The notes under the pieces are model-generated. The model did not search any database. It saw nothing but the letters and a program-made list of their open reading frames with translations, and was not told the DNA's origin. Position numbers and translations under genes: made by a program. Shown piece by piece: positions 32,632 to 39,736 of a stretch of DNA of 39,800 nt; the stretch's first letter is position 1; each line of letters starts with the position of its first letter. Location of the stretch: the NCBI GenBank assembly GCA_023269675.1, contig JAHFSX010000020.1, forward strand, positions 70,550 to 110,349, read 5' to 3'. The stretch is from Verrucomicrobiota bacterium. Its GTDB lineage: Bacteria > Verrucomicrobiota > Kiritimatiellia > RFP12 > UBA1067.

Positions 32632-32659
32632 AGTTAGGAGTTAGGGGTTAGCAGTTGGC
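32632..32659. repeat. Heptamer array at the aspA stop codon
   Basis: AGTTAGG, AGTTAGG, GGTTAGC, AGTTGGC in perfect 7-base phase. It covers the stop codon and the last codons of aspA, so the C-terminal QLLTPNS is encoded by repeat sequence. Confidence 0.75.
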
Positions 32660-33953
32660 TAATGGGGATGCCGGTTTCGAGGGATTTCTTGGCGAGGGCG
32701 GCGGCGGCGTCGTAACCGAGCGTCGGTACGAGGAGCAGGGCGGGCGCGGTCGAGGCTTCGAGGTGGCGCGCGCAGGCGGCGGGGTCGGCCTCGAGCGTGT
32801 CGATGCACGCCGTGCGGAAGCGGGTGACCGCGTTGCGCAGCAGCGTGAGCGAGTCGAGCAGCGCGTCGGCGATCAGCGGCAGGAAGGCGTTCAGCTCCAG
32901 CTGGCCGCTCGCGGCGGCGAGGGTGATCGCGGCGTCGTTGGCGACCGTCTGCATGGCGCACTGCGCGACGCACTCGGGGATCACGGGGTTGACCTTGCCG
33001 GGCATGATGGAGGAGCCGACCTGGCGCGCCTCGAGGCGGATCTCGCCGAGGCCGCCGCGCGGGCCGGAGTTCAGCAGGCGCAGGTCGCCGGAGATTTTCA
33101 GCAGGTTGACCGCGCAGGCCTTGAGCAGGCCGGAGACCTCGACGAAGACGTCGTTGTTCTGCGTGAGGTCCATCGGGTATTCGGCGCGGGCCAGGCCGAG
33201 GCCGGAGAGGTCGCGCAGGATCTCGGCGACGCGGAAGGTGTAGCGGCGGTCGGCGGCCGCGCCCGTGCCCACGGCGGTGCCGCCGAGGTTGATCTGGCGC
33301 AGGCGCTCCTCGACCTTGTAGATGCGCCAGCGGTCGCGGGCGATGGCCTGCGCGTACGCGCCGAACGCCTGGCCGAGCGCGACGGGCGCGGCGTCCATGA
33401 GCTGCGTGCGGCCGAGCTTGAGGATGTCCGCGAAGGCCACCTCCTTTTTCTGCAGCGACTCCTGCAGTTTGGCGAGGGCGTCCGCCAGCTCGCGCACGAG
33501 GGTGATGGCGGCGATGCGCAGGGCGGAGGGATAGACGTCGTTGGTGGACTGGCCGCGGTTGACGTGGTCGAGGGGGCTGACGCGCGCATAGTCGCCGGGG
33601 CGGCCGCCGAGCTTGAGGAGCGCGAGGTTGGCCAGCACCTCGTTGACGTTCATGTTCGTCGAGGTGCCCGCCCCGCCCTGCAGGGCGTCGGTGACGAAGG
33701 CGTCGTCGTGCCGTCCCGCGAGCACGCCGTCGCAGGCGGAGACGATGGCGTCGGCGATGTCGCGCGGCAGCGCGTCCAGCTCCAGGTGGGTCAGGGCGCA
33801 GGCTTTCTTCACGAGCGTGATCGCGCGGATCAGCTCGATCCGCACGCGCCGGCCGCTGACGCCGAAGTTCTCCAGCGCGCGCTGCGTATGGATGCCGTAC
33901 AGCGCGTCGTCAGGGACCTCTTTGGAGCCGAGAGTGTCGTGTTCGGTTCGCAT
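32634..33953 (-). CDS. aspA: Aspartate ammonia-lyase
   Basis: Reversible deamination of L-aspartate to fumarate and ammonia. The 439-residue protein belongs to the fumarase/aspartase superfamily; the N-terminal TEHDTLGSKEVPDDALYGIH is of the aspartase kind. The TSTNMNVNEVLAN region, the HVNRGQSTNDVYPSA region and the flexible-loop signature GSSIMPGKVNP with the catalytic Ser are all present. A Met at 33962 could also start it; neither start has a ribosome binding site. It lies 17 bases upstream of hydF, a pairing seen in [FeFe]-hydrogenase maturation clusters of other anaerobes, where it may supply ammonia for the bridging dithiomethylamine ligand (inference from labelling work on that ligand). 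Confidence 0.93.
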   Translation of the reverse strand: MRTEHDTLGSKEVPDDALYGIHTQRALENFGVSGRRVRIELIRAITLVKKACALTHLELDALPRDIADAIVSACDGVLAGRHDDAFVTDALQGGAGTSTNMNVNEVLANLALLKLGGRPGDYARVSPLDHVNRGQSTNDVYPSALRIAAITLVRELADALAKLQESLQKKEVAFADILKLGRTQLMDAAPVALGQAFGAYAQAIARDRWRIYKVEERLRQINLGGTAVGTGAAADRRYTFRVAEILRDLSGLGLARAEYPMDLTQNNDVFVEVSGLLKACAVNLLKISGDLRLLNSGPRGGLGEIRLEARQVGSSIMPGKVNPVIPECVAQCAMQTVANDAAITLAAASGQLELNAFLPLIADALLDSLTLLRNAVTRFRTACIDTLEADPAACARHLEASTAPALLLVPTLGYDAAAALAKKSLETGIPISQLLTPNS

Positions 33954-34066
33954 GGGCGCCATAGTAACATAAAGGCGCCAAGAGACAAAGGGCGCTGAAA
34001 GGTGAATGGGCGCACCGCGATTCACTGGCCTGCCCTCGATGTGGTGCCGTGGAAACGAGGACCTGA

Positions 34067-34126
34067 GCCGGCTGAAGCCGGAACAACATGCCAGCGAGAC
34101 CGCACGTTGTACCGGCTTTAGCCGGC
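34067..34126. repeat. REP-like palindrome doublet, family A variant
   Basis: Arm 34067-34090 and its inverse 34103-34126 match at 21 of 24 positions. Each has its own stem, CCGGCT with AGCCGG. Compared with 7845-7905 the fourth stem pair is swapped from C-G to G-C. The rest of 33954-34214 shows nothing else clear. Confidence 0.8.
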
Positions 34127-34214
34127 CCCAAGCACCAGGAGACGGTATATCGCAAATGAGCACCGATTTGCCGTTGCGCTCAGCGTGAATGGGGGCGCCG
34201 GGTCCAGCCTGCAT

Positions 34215-36239
34215 TCATTCGAGGATGACGGCGAGACCGCCGGCGCGGGCCATGGCGAGGTCGAGGCGGTCGCCGGCGGTGACGGTGCGGACCTCTTTCA
34301 CCGCGGGTCGGAAGCCGCCGGTCTCGGTGTCGGAATCGCGGAAGATCGTGGCGGTGTAGCTCTTGCCCGGCGCGAGGAAGTCGAGGGCCAGCGGCGCGGT
34401 ATAGGCCGCGTCGCCGGTCATGCCGCCGATGAACCAAGAGGCGCCGCTGCGGCGGGCGGTGACGATGTGGTGGCCGACCTTGGCGTCCAGCACGCGCGTC
34501 TCGTCCCAGTTCATCGGCACGCGGCGCATGAACTCCGCCTCGGGGCCGATGCGGTTCGGGCCGGTGGAGGCGAACTCCTTGATGCCGCTGCGCACGACCG
34601 TGGTGGGCCCGCGGAAGACCACGAAGAAGGCCATGCCGTGGGCGTGGCTCTTGCTCTTGGCGTAGATTTGCGGGGTAAAGTCGAAGGGGCCGGCCAGGCA
34701 GCGGGTGAAGGGCATGACCACGTCCTGGCGCACGGGATGGTTGCCCTCTTGGCCGCCGCCGCCCTCGGTGATCATCAGGTTGGGGTAGGTGCGTTCCATG
34801 CCGTCCGGCACATGGGCGTCGTGGACGCAGAGCCAGAGGTTGTGGCGCGCGGCGGCCACGACCATCGAGCGGATCCAGTCGGTCTGCTCGGCGGTGCCGT
34901 AGCGCACGAAGCCGGGCTTGAGTCCGGCGAGGCCCCACGACTGGTAGAGCGCGAAGAGCTTGTCCATGTCGTGCGCCCGCAGCACATCGCCGTGCATGTA
35001 GAGGCAGACGCCCATGCCGCGCTCGCGGGCGTACAGCACCAGAGCCGGCAGGTCGAGTTCCACGACGGTGTGGAAGTCTTTCCAGTCGGGGCGGTAGGGC
35101 ACGCGGCCCTTGGCCACGGCGGTGGGGTCGGCGTAGGTGTTGGTGACCCAGCTCAGGTCGTTCGCCCAAGAGGGGTTGGTTTCAATGAATTTTTTGCGGT
35201 CGGCGTCGGTCCAGGTCCACTCGGTGCCGTACCAGCCCCAGTCGAGCTGGAGGTAGCGGAAGCCGTTGGTGTGGGAGACGTCGACGGCGTGTGTGAGTTC
35301 GGGCATTTTCAGCAGGCAGTTGTTCTGGTCGGAAAGCGTGAGGCCGGGCTTGATCCACGCGGTGTCGGGGATGGCGCAGGGCGGGTTGAGGTTGAGCACG
35401 AGATCCTCGTGTTCGATCAGGCGCGCCTCGTTGTCGCCGAGGAGCACGGCGCGCCACGGCGTGGCGAACTCGCCGCGGCCCTCCGCTTTGCCGAGCAGGT
35501 GAATGCCGACCGCGCCGCCCTCGCGCTTCTCGATCTTGCAGCGCGGATAGCTGACGGCGAACGCCTCGAGCACGGAAGCGTATTTGCCGTCCGGCAGGCG
35601 CACGGTGAACGGGGCCATCGATTGCTTCGGCAGGTCGGCGAGCGGGATCGGGTCCTGCGGGAAGGTGTCCTCGGTGCCCGCGATCGCAAAGGCGGCGCTG
35701 CCCCGAGGAAAGCGGAACTCCGTCGCCTCGCCGGAGAGCTGCCAGCCGGTATCGGCGGCGACGGGCAGGCGGTAACGGAACGCGAAGCCCTCGTTGTAGG
35801 CGCGGAGTTCGAGCACGAGCGGCCGGCCGCGCGGGTTCCGCTCCTTCAGCGTGACGGTGAGGCTGGCGTAGCGATCTTGAATGAGGGCGCGTTCGCCCCA
35901 GACCGGTTTCCACTCGGCGGCGACGCTGGCGCGCGCGGCGTCGGAGACCGTGAAGCCGCCGCCGAAGGCGTCCTTGAGGTTCAGCCCGAGGGCGGAGGGC
36001 TCCAGCACAACGGCGCCTTTGTAGGTGAGCGAATAGACGGGCTGGCCGTCGCGCAGGTCGAGGACGGCCTGGACCGCGCCGTCGGGCGAGACGAGCGCCT
36101 CGGCGGCTTGAGCGGGGAGAGAGAGAGACCACCAAGACGCCAAGAACACCAAGGAGCACCAAGGTGTCATGGAAGATGAGAATGGAAGGAAACTCAATGA
36201 CGCTAAGGCACGAAGAAGAGTAGAGGGCTCTGTTTTCAT
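34215..36239 (-). CDS. Glycoside hydrolase family 97 (exported alpha-glucosidase/galactosidase-like)
   Basis: A 674-residue secreted enzyme. An N-terminal beta-sandwich (AVQAVLDLRDGQPVYSLTYK) is followed by a (beta/alpha)8 barrel with GFRYLQLDWGWYG, RTYPNLMITEGGGGQEGN and HPVRQDVVMPFTRCLAGPFD, then a C-terminal beta domain (WFIGGMTGDAAYTAPLALDF). These are GH97 hallmarks. The barrel strand that carries the nucleophile Asp in retaining GH97 reads LKPGF here, more like inverting SusB-type enzymes; this rests on recall. The start is uncertain: ATG 36239 or ATG 36170, neither with a ribosome binding site. Between them lies repeat sequence, and the hydrophobic signal PWCSLVFLASWWSLSLPAQA is encoded by CTTGGTG-like units. 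Confidence 0.88.
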   Translation of the reverse strand: MKTEPSTLLRALASLSFLPFSSSMTPWCSLVFLASWWSLSLPAQAAEALVSPDGAVQAVLDLRDGQPVYSLTYKGAVVLEPSALGLNLKDAFGGGFTVSDAARASVAAEWKPVWGERALIQDRYASLTVTLKERNPRGRPLVLELRAYNEGFAFRYRLPVAADTGWQLSGEATEFRFPRGSAAFAIAGTEDTFPQDPIPLADLPKQSMAPFTVRLPDGKYASVLEAFAVSYPRCKIEKREGGAVGIHLLGKAEGRGEFATPWRAVLLGDNEARLIEHEDLVLNLNPPCAIPDTAWIKPGLTLSDQNNCLLKMPELTHAVDVSHTNGFRYLQLDWGWYGTEWTWTDADRKKFIETNPSWANDLSWVTNTYADPTAVAKGRVPYRPDWKDFHTVVELDLPALVLYARERGMGVCLYMHGDVLRAHDMDKLFALYQSWGLAGLKPGFVRYGTAEQTDWIRSMVVAAARHNLWLCVHDAHVPDGMERTYPNLMITEGGGGQEGNHPVRQDVVMPFTRCLAGPFDFTPQIYAKSKSHAHGMAFFVVFRGPTTVVRSGIKEFASTGPNRIGPEAEFMRRVPMNWDETRVLDAKVGHHIVTARRSGASWFIGGMTGDAAYTAPLALDFLAPGKSYTATIFRDSDTETGGFRPAVKEVRTVTAGDRLDLAMARAGGLAVILE

Positions 36240-36249
36240 AGGAGTTATT

Positions 36250-36284
36250 GGTTTCGGGTTGTCGGTTACGGGTTGAGGGTCAGG
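36250..36284. repeat. Heptamer array at the vapC stop codon
   Basis: GGTTTCG, GGTTGTC, GGTTACG, GGTTGAG, GGTCAGG in 7-base phase. The last unit overlaps the vapC stop codon (36280-36282). Confidence 0.65.
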
Positions 36285-36699
36285 AGGCGCGGGCGACCGA
36301 CAGATACCCGGCTTTGGCGTAGTCACGGATTTTGGCGTCGGCCGTCAGCAGGGTGGCGTTCAGCACGCGCGCGGTGGCGATCAGGATGCGGTCGGCGGGA
36401 TCGCCGTGGACGGTTCCGGGAAGCCGCGTGCTTTGCACCGCGATTTCCGGTGTCAACGGCACAAGGTGCAGACCGGGCGAGGCCAGCATCTCGTTGATCC
36501 ACGTCTGACAGTCGCGGTCAAAGGAGATCCGGCCTTTGCTTTCCAACGTGGCGATTTCCCAAAGGGAGATGGCCGACACACGCAGCAATCCGTCTTTTGC
36601 GGCCTCTTCGGCGAGCTTGCGCCCCGAGAGGGAGAGCAGCGGGGCGCCTTCCATCAGCCAGATCAGCGCGTGCGTGTCCAACAGCAGCGGCGCTTTCAC
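36280..36699 (-). CDS. vapC: VapC-type PIN-domain toxin
   Basis: A 139-residue PIN ribonuclease that would cut RNA when freed from its antitoxin. The acidic metal site is complete: Asp8 in LLLDTHALIW, Glu48 in SLWEIA, Asp100 and Asp103 in GDPADRILIATA, and Asp121 in LTADAKI. The length is typical. It starts with GTG 36699, overlapping the antitoxin stop in GTGA, so the toxin is translated by coupling. The target RNA is unknown. Confidence 0.93.
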   Translation of the reverse strand: MKAPLLLDTHALIWLMEGAPLLSLSGRKLAEEAAKDGLLRVSAISLWEIATLESKGRISFDRDCQTWINEMLASPGLHLVPLTPEIAVQSTRLPGTVHGDPADRILIATARVLNATLLTADAKIRDYAKAGYLSVARAS

Positions 36700-36923
36700 T
36701 CTTCAGCCTCCCACGTCAGCCCGGAGGGACTGATCAAGTCATCGGCCATGCGCACGCGGCCTTTCATGCGGCCGAAAAGCGGGACAGGCGTCTCCTCGGG
36801 GTACGGCGTCAGGACGGCGACGGGCTTGCCGCGTTTCGTGATGGTCACGGGGCTGCGCGTCGTCTGGACCTCTTCCATAATCTTCAGGCATTTCGACTTG
36901 AACTCGCCGACAGCAATGGTCAT
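36696..36923 (-). CDS. vapB: Phd/YefM-family antitoxin
   Basis: 75 residues. The N-terminal DNA-binding part MTIAVGEFKSKCLKIMEEVQ and SPVTITKRGKPVAVLTPYPE are typical of Phd/YefM proteins, followed by an acidic toxin-binding tail ending SGLTWEAEE. It neutralises the PIN toxin and should repress its own promoter through the palindrome just upstream. GGAGGTG (about 36929-36935, minus strand) precedes ATG 36923. Confidence 0.92.
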   Translation of the reverse strand: MTIAVGEFKSKCLKIMEEVQTTRSPVTITKRGKPVAVLTPYPEETPVPLFGRMKGRVRMADDLISPSGLTWEAEE

Positions 36924-36941
36924 AAGGCACCTCCGCTCTTC

Positions 36942-36963
36942 ATGGTCACAATGATATGACCAT
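36942..36963. promoter_or_regulatory. Operator palindrome of the vapBC promoter
   Basis: ATGGTCA (36942-36948), CAATGATA, TGACCAT (36957-36963): perfect 7-bp arms covering the -10 box. A further ATGGTCAT half-site overlaps the antitoxin start codon. This is the expected place for autorepression. Confidence 0.65.
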
Positions 36964-36979
36964 TTCCGGAAAACGTCAA
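36951..36979 (-). promoter_or_regulatory. Promoter of vapBC
   Basis: On the minus strand: TTGACG (36979-36974), 17 bases, TATCAT (36956-36951), 27 bases before the antitoxin ATG. Confidence 0.6.
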
Positions 36980-37010
36980 CGGGGAAGAGGGCCGCGCAAA
37001 GGCCGTGTTC

Positions 37011-37865
37011 TTACGAGTAGAAATCCTGGACGCGCACGAGGACGTCGAAGCCTTCGGCGGAGAGGCAGTCGTCGAAGCACTGCAGGGCGGGGTGGCCCTC
37101 GGGCAGCAGCGCGTAGGCCTGCTTGACCGAGCCGATCACCATGTCGAGCCCCAGGGGCATGGCGCGGGTGAGGAAGGCGCTGGCCAGCGGGGTTTTGACG
37201 GGCGAGCCGTCGGCGCGTTTGGCCGGCAGCATGACCGTGAAGTTGCTGAGGCCGACAGAGACGTGGACGCCCGCGAAGGCGGGGTCGCCGTGGATGAGCG
37301 CAAGCGCGCCCATGAGGCGGTGGATGTTGCCGTCGGTGTCGGTGCCGATGGGCGCGATGCCGGGGTCGAAGATGCAGTCGGCGTTGGCGAGGCCGTGGCG
37401 GTGGGCCGTCTCCAGCAGGAGCCGGGCGGAGGCGTAGGTCTCTTCGGCGGTCAGGCAGGGCGATTCGACGCCGTCTTTCAGGTTCTCGGAGACCAGCAGG
37501 ATGGGACGGAAGGGCTTGACCTTGAGCAGGTCGAACATCTGCAGGCGCAGGGGCGAAATGGAGTTCAGGATGGGCGTGCCGCGGCTCAGGTCGTAGGCCT
37601 CGAGGCCGGCCCGGGCGGTGGCGAAGTCGGGCGAATCGATGGAGAGCGGTTTGTCGGTGGCCGTCTGCACGGAGCGCACCATCTCGGCCATGAAGGCGGG
37701 TGTGCGCGGGCCGACGTTGACGTCGATGTAGGCGGCGCCGAGGTCGGCCTGGGTTTTCGCCAGCGTCCTGATGCCGGCGAGGTCGTTGGCCGCGAAAAGC
37801 GCGTGGGTGGAGGGTACAGAGTCGTTGATGCTTTCGCCGATGAGGGTCAGTCCGTGAAGGGGCAT
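37011..37865 (-). CDS. Pterin-binding methyltransferase, AcsE/MetH-domain-like
   Basis: A 284-residue TIM-barrel protein of the dihydropteroate synthase/methyltetrahydrofolate methyltransferase family. LTLIGESINDSVP, GAAYIDVNVGP, PLSIDSPDF (Asp77), ILNSIS (Asn101), FDPGIAPIG and VGLSNFT match the pterin-binding positions of AcsE, the enzyme that moves a methyl group from methyl-tetrahydrofolate to a corrinoid protein. A folP-type dihydropteroate synthase is less likely, since the ERxN start and sulfa-site motifs fit AcsE better. No corrinoid protein or acetyl-CoA synthase lies next to it. Use in methionine synthesis, one-carbon metabolism or demethylation are all possible. Confidence 0.82.
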   Translation of the reverse strand: MPLHGLTLIGESINDSVPSTHALFAANDLAGIRTLAKTQADLGAAYIDVNVGPRTPAFMAEMVRSVQTATDKPLSIDSPDFATARAGLEAYDLSRGTPILNSISPLRLQMFDLLKVKPFRPILLVSENLKDGVESPCLTAEETYASARLLLETAHRHGLANADCIFDPGIAPIGTDTDGNIHRLMGALALIHGDPAFAGVHVSVGLSNFTVMLPAKRADGSPVKTPLASAFLTRAMPLGLDMVIGSVKQAYALLPEGHPALQCFDDCLSAEGFDVLVRVQDFYS

Positions 37866-37880
37866 GAGGGACCTTGGGGG

Positions 37881-37908
37881 AGTTGGAAGTTAGGAGTTAG
37901 GAGTTGAA
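37881..37908. repeat. Heptamer array upstream of the methyltransferase gene
   Basis: AGTTGGA, AGTTAGG, AGTTAGG, AGTTGAA in exact 7-base phase, between the methyltransferase start and the PHP-type gene stop. Confidence 0.75.
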
Positions 37909-37951
37909 ATCCGAAACGGGAGACTCGGCTGCGGTTGCCGAATCGGCACGT

Positions 37952-38797
37952 CTATGGTTTCTTGGGACGCCAGAGGTCGGCGGGCTGGAGGTCGAGGAGG
38001 GTGATGGCCTCGAACCAGCGTGCGGGGTCCTTGGTCTTGTCGTCGAAGTTGTTGGAACCGAACGAGAATTTAGCGCCCATGCTTTTGGCGAGTTTCAGAA
38101 AGGCGGGCTTGGGATAGGCGGAGCCGGCCTGGACCTCGAGCGCGACGCCCTTTTCGACGGCCTTGGCGATGACGAGCCGCATGCGCGGCTCGGTCCAGAG
38201 CTGGTCGTAGCGGTTGGAGATGCAGGGCGGCAGGTAGGTGGGGTTCGCGAGGATGGAGACCGGCTCGTCGAGGATGCGCAGGTTGTGGGCGAGATACTGT
38301 TGCATCCAGGCCTCGGGGTCGTCGATGGTGACGCCGGGGAGCCAGAGGCGGCGCGGCTTGCCCTCCGCGGTGACGCCCATGATCATGGTGTCGGCGAGGA
38401 CAAAGTCGAGGCGTTTGAGGAGCGCGGGGTCGATCTGGGTGAACCAGTCGCGGTCGTTGACCTGGATGCCGACGGGCAGCCGCCGCCCTTGGGCGCGGGC
38501 CTGCGAGCTGGCGTCGATGAACGCGGCCAGCGCGACCGTGTTGGAGAGCGGCCACTCGCGGCCGAAGTTTTCGAGCACGGCGCTCCGGATCCCGCTTTGT
38601 TCCTGGCGGAGGGCGGCCTTTTCCGGGGTCATGCCGCCGCGGATGTGGATGTGGTAGTCGGTCAGCGTCAGTCCCTTGGCCTGGGCTTGGGCGAGTCCCT
38701 GCTTGAAGGCGTCGGTTTGCGGGTAGAGATAAGGCTGATCCTCCGCACGCAGAAGGGCGGCGGAAAGGCAGGCGAGGATGAGAGCTGTCGAGCGCAT
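37952..38797 (-). CDS. Exported PHP-like metallohydrolase
   Basis: 281 residues. Signal peptide MRSTALILACLSAALLRAED. The mature protein opens with the PHP-type metal motif TDYHIHIRGG, and continues with SILANPTYLPP and ALEVQAGSAYPKPAFLKLAK then FSFGSNNFDD, in the positions of later PHP metal ligands. PHP proteins are phosphoesterases or exonuclease domains; an exported one without further domains is unusual and the substrate is unknown. AAAGGA precedes the ATG at 38797. It follows the HAD phosphatase gene by 13 bases, so both are in one operon. Confidence 0.75.
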   Translation of the reverse strand: MRSTALILACLSAALLRAEDQPYLYPQTDAFKQGLAQAQAKGLTLTDYHIHIRGGMTPEKAALRQEQSGIRSAVLENFGREWPLSNTVALAAFIDASSQARAQGRRLPVGIQVNDRDWFTQIDPALLKRLDFVLADTMIMGVTAEGKPRRLWLPGVTIDDPEAWMQQYLAHNLRILDEPVSILANPTYLPPCISNRYDQLWTEPRMRLVIAKAVEKGVALEVQAGSAYPKPAFLKLAKSMGAKFSFGSNNFDDKTKDPARWFEAITLLDLQPADLWRPKKP

Positions 38798-38810
38798 GGG
38801 GGCGGTCCTT

Positions 38811-39479
38811 TCAGAGCAGGGATTCGAGCAGGGCGAGGCAGGCGTCGGTGTTGGAGAAGTCCGGCAGCACGAGGTCGGCGCCGGCCGCCGCGAGCTCCTC
38901 GGCGGAAACCCAGCCGGTGGCGACCGCGACGGCCTTGAGCCCGTTGGCTTTGGCGGCCTGGACGTCGAGGGGGGTGTCGCCGATCATCAGTCGGACGGCG
39001 GTGCCGGCGGGGGCGCGCGTGACGGCGATGCGGGCGATCGCGCTGCGGTCGTGGTGCTCGTCGCCGTAGGCGCCGAAGGTGAAGGCGTGGTCGAGTCCGG
39101 CGTGGCGCAGCTTGCTCCAGGCGGTGGCGCGCACGTTGCCGGTGATGATGCCGAGGGCGTGGCTGTGCTCGACCAGGCGTCCGACCAGTTCGGGGATGCC
39201 GGGGTAGATGTGCGGCTTGTTCAGGGAGAGGGCGGCGTCGATGTCGTGGGCGAGGCGCAGGAAGAAATGCTCCTCGCGGGCGGGCGTGCTGGCGATGCCG
39301 CAGGCGGCGGCCATGGTGCGCACGACGTTGGAGTCGGTGGCGCCGACGAAGCACAGTCCGGCGACGTCGGGGTAGGGCTGCCCGTAGGCGGCCAGAAAGG
39401 CGTCGCCGAACGCGACGCGTCCGACGCCGCGCGCGTAGAGCAGGGTGCCGTCGATGTCAAATAGGATCGCTGAGCGCAT
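38811..39479 (-). CDS. HAD hydrolase, phosphoglycolate phosphatase-like
   Basis: 222 residues, cytoplasmic. Motif I ILFDIDGTLL, motif II the Thr in LGIITGNVRATAWSKL, motif III Lys in the same region, motif IV MIGDTPLDVQAAKANG, with a C1 helical cap between I and II. Size and cap fit phosphoglycolate phosphatase or beta-phosphoglucomutase relatives; the usual exact substrate cannot be read. The frame is open to 39533, but ATG 39479 begins directly with the HAD core. First gene of a two-gene operon with the exported PHP-like protein. Confidence 0.88.
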   Translation of the reverse strand: MRSAILFDIDGTLLYARGVGRVAFGDAFLAAYGQPYPDVAGLCFVGATDSNVVRTMAAACGIASTPAREEHFFLRLAHDIDAALSLNKPHIYPGIPELVGRLVEHSHALGIITGNVRATAWSKLRHAGLDHAFTFGAYGDEHHDRSAIARIAVTRAPAGTAVRLMIGDTPLDVQAAKANGLKAVAVATGWVSAEELAAAGADLVLPDFSNTDACLALLESLL

Positions 39480-39736
39480 AGACAGGTTAAGGCCTCTTTC
39501 GCGGTGCTTGAATGAGGGGCTGAAGTATATCACGGGCGTGAGTATCGCGCGACGGCGAATTTTCGGGGTGCCGGGAAAGGGGTCGTCCTCCCAAGGTCAT
39601 CCCGCCCGCGGACATGGGGGCCGTGCGACGTTTTGGGCGCATGCGCGGCCCTTATCAAAAAAAGATGGTTTTTGGTAGTTTTTTTCCTGACTTGCAATAA
39701 CAAATGCACGCAGGCGATAGAGCGGTGAGATGATTT
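39480..39736. other. Intergenic region, no clear content
   Basis: An A/T-rich patch at 39655-39700 contains runs of A and T that may end transcription of the minus-strand gene at the window edge, but no stable hairpin is evident. A 47-codon frame on the minus strand starting at 39741 (ATGA overlap with the partial gene) exists; I judge it chance. Confidence 0.4.

Noticed and set aside
33954..34214. N-terminal extension of the aspA frame
   Set aside because: It crosses the family A palindrome doublet and has no similarity to aspartases, which begin near residue TEHD.
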